A DNA stretch of 64,000 nt from Companilactobacillus metriopterae (GTDB lineage: Bacteria; Bacillota; Bacilli; Lactobacillales; Lactobacillaceae). Positions 62,587-64,000 of this stretch are shown here, piece after piece (positions within the stretch are counted from its first letter, which is position 1; each line of letters opens with the position of its first letter). The stretch is from the NCBI RefSeq assembly GCF_004117915.1, contig NZ_RSTD01000001.1:62001-126000 (forward strand). Reading direction: 5' to 3'. The notes under the pieces were generated by a model, which saw only the letters and a program-made list of their open reading frames with translations, did not search any database and was not told the origin of the DNA. The position numbers and the translations under genes were made by a program.

Positions 62587-64000
62587 TTTTCATATTGTAC
62601 ATGTCGTCAATTCTCTTTAATAGCCAAAAGTAATCAAGTCTGGTTGATTGAAGATTCCAAGAGAGTATCTTGACATTTTTAGGATATTTCTTGAGTTCTT
62701 CTTCAGTTGGAAAAATATCCAACGTCGTTAAAATTAAATCAACGTCTTCGAATTCATTATTATTTGCTAGTTCTACATAACTAGTCATAGTAATATTTCT
62801 GAGCAATTCGGATTCTGTAGTACTTCCGGAGTCAACTATTAGTTTAACCTTGATTTTATCGGATTCAGGAATAGCACTAATGTAACTAGGTAAGACTTGT
62901 GTTAAGTCATGACTAATTGTATCAACTGAGTTGGATATTCCCGGAAATTCATCATGATCAATTCCTTTTATAAAATCAGATATAAATTTATAGAGTGAAG
63001 TATATGCGCTAACGCTGTCATTACCTTCACTGAAATTTTGCCAGCTAGTCACAGAAATATCAGACATAATGTAAAAGAATCCAAATATTCTAGCGGTGTA
63101 TTCCTTTAAATAATTTATAGGATCTATATCGGTGGAAACACTCACGCGAACATTAATCTTATATTTGCTTAGCAAACTGTCGATAAATGAATCAACTAAT
63201 CCTTTTATCTTTTCTGATGAAATATCGTAGATACTGAAAATCTTATAGTCATCATCACTAGTGGATCTTGATCTAAAGTTTAGATTATTGAAGACACTTA
63301 GAAATTTATTTTCATTCATAATATCTGAAGGAGAAATCAATGGGTAATCACTCTGTAAGATTATATCGTCTCCAATTGGGTGATTATCAAATATTTCTTT
63401 GTATGAAGTCATGCTTCCCAAGTTGTTCTTTTTGATTAATCTCATACGAGAAATAGCAACTAGATATTTCATTTGAATGAATGTAACAGGATTAACAATT
63501 TGTTCTGATCTATGTAAAATTTGTTCAACATTATCTTCGTTTACAATATCAAATGGCCAAACTTGTCCGTGAAAAATTCGCCAATAAATCAAATATGCGA
63601 CCCATCGAATGCGTTTTTCATCGCCACTGATTTCTAATGTGGAATTAGAAATCTTCAGATCGAATCCCTTAAGCATTTTTCGTAGACCAGCCATTTTTCT
63701 ATTTAAAGTAGACTTACTTGTAAAATGTAAAGTACTAAAATTATCAAAGCTCGGTTTACTTGTGGACATCCCATAATTAAATGCTTGGAAAACAACAGAG
63801 TCTTCAATTAAAAACAACCTATATTTATTAATTGAAATATTGTCAAAATCTATATCTTCAATTTTGTTATTTGCGACATCAAGTTTTTCATCCATAATCA
63901 TCAAATCTTGGATTAATGATTGAAAAATATTGTATGTTTTTTGGTATGTAAAGTCTAGTTCCGTACTGATGTTATTTAAATTAAGTTCATGTTCTGGCAA
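62567..64000 (-). CDS. Mga-like transcriptional regulator, partial
   Basis: C-terminal 477 codons of an M-protein-type trans-acting activator; the gene starts beyond the right edge, and the in-frame TTG at the edge is not a credible start. A Mga HTH domain is visible (DFTYQKTYNIFQSLI early; FTSKSTLNRKMAGLRKMLKGFDL in the second), followed by the PRD-like middle and a C-terminal EIIB-like part (KIKVKLIVDSGS, VDLILTT). Mga-like regulators often sit beside WxL surface loci and may activate them. Confidence 0.85.
   Translation of the reverse strand: MPEHELNLNNISTELDFTYQKTYNIFQSLIQDLMIMDEKLDVANNKIEDIDFDNISINKYRLFLIEDSVVFQAFNYGMSTSKPSFDNFSTLHFTSKSTLNRKMAGLRKMLKGFDLKISNSTLEISGDEKRIRWVAYLIYWRIFHGQVWPFDIVNEDNVEQILHRSEQIVNPVTFIQMKYLVAISRMRLIKKNNLGSMTSYKEIFDNHPIGDDIILQSDYPLISPSDIMNENKFLSVFNNLNFRSRSTSDDDYKIFSIYDISSEKIKGLVDSFIDSLLSKYKINVRVSVSTDIDPINYLKEYTARIFGFFYIMSDISVTSWQNFSEGNDSVSAYTSLYKFISDFIKGIDHDEFPGISNSVDTISHDLTQVLPSYISAIPESDKIKVKLIVDSGSTTESELLRNITMTSYVELANNNEFEDVDLILTTLDIFPTEEELKKYPKNVKILSWNLQSTRLDYFWLLKRIDDMYNMKIKKGKS

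Noticed and set aside
1-64000. CRISPR array or mobile element
   Set aside because: All repeated hairpins are terminators with different sequences. No spaced direct repeats, transposase, integrase or phage genes were found.

Overview
The window is a stretch of AT-rich Firmicute chromosome with about 65 densely packed genes, short intergenic gaps, strong GGAGG-type ribosome sites and a Rho-independent hairpin after almost every transcription unit. The content (PepS and PepD peptidases, D-2-hydroxyacid dehydrogenase, class III fructose bisphosphatase, WxL/DUF916 surface proteins, an Mga-like regulator, viroplasmin-RNase HI, a depsipeptide-type Ddl) points to Lactobacillaceae. A Companilactobacillus-like species is my best guess, but this is inference from gene content only. 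No tRNA, rRNA, CRISPR, insertion sequence or prophage was seen.

Layout. 1-1.8 kb: the end of htrA, a 336-base gap with six DnaA-box matches, and rlmH, the usual origin-side neighbourhood of lactobacilli. 1.9-9.5 kb: membrane proteins of unknown role, a nucleoside hydrolase, an MFS exporter, aminopeptidase PepS and three tiny genes. 9.5-18.7 kb: branched-chain aminotransferase, a secreted NlpC/P60 hydrolase, D-hydroxyacid dehydrogenase, a DMT permease, dipeptidase PepD, a xanthine-type permease, an ApbE-like protein and an aldo/keto reductase. 18.8-27.7 kb: fbp, uracil permease behind a PyrR attenuator, a manganese locus (TerC and MntH), cardiolipin synthase and a YugP protease. Between the uracil permease leader and terC lie two look-alike units that I read as a pair of C-rich small RNAs.

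28-49 kb: RNase HI, DUF1002 and DUF4097 proteins, a Ddl ligase with the D-lactate-type residue, nagA behind a NagR-like operator, a possible structured RNA, an ABC exporter, a phosphatase, a glycosyltransferase, an iron alcohol dehydrogenase, PRPP synthetase, a P-type ATPase, a HAD phosphatase, a CNNM-type transporter and a CAP-domain protein. 49.3-54 kb: a RacA-like coiled-coil DNA-binding protein, then a gluconate operon (gnd-gntK-gntP) with a cre-like site before gntP. 54-58.4 kb: an HxlR regulator with a frameshifted MFS exporter, a FluC/CrcB fluoride channel pair, DUF805, YitT and thiol peroxidase. 59-64 kb: a compact WxL cell-surface locus (small YPQTG protein, one WxL protein, two DUF916/DUF3324 proteins) facing an Mga-like regulator cut by the window edge.

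How the parts work together. Nucleobase salvage is well represented (nucleoside hydrolase, xanthine-type and uracil permeases, PRPP synthetase). Metal homeostasis is covered by MntH import and TerC-type export side by side, a P-type ATPase and a CNNM transporter. The envelope genes (NlpC/P60, Ddl, Cls, CAP, WxL cluster) suggest a free-living or food-associated lactobacillus with intrinsic glycopeptide tolerance. The most interesting non-coding signals are the twin C-rich RNA units at 22.2-22.5 kb, the DnaA-box cluster at 1.0-1.3 kb and the folded unit at 33.94-34.1 kb.
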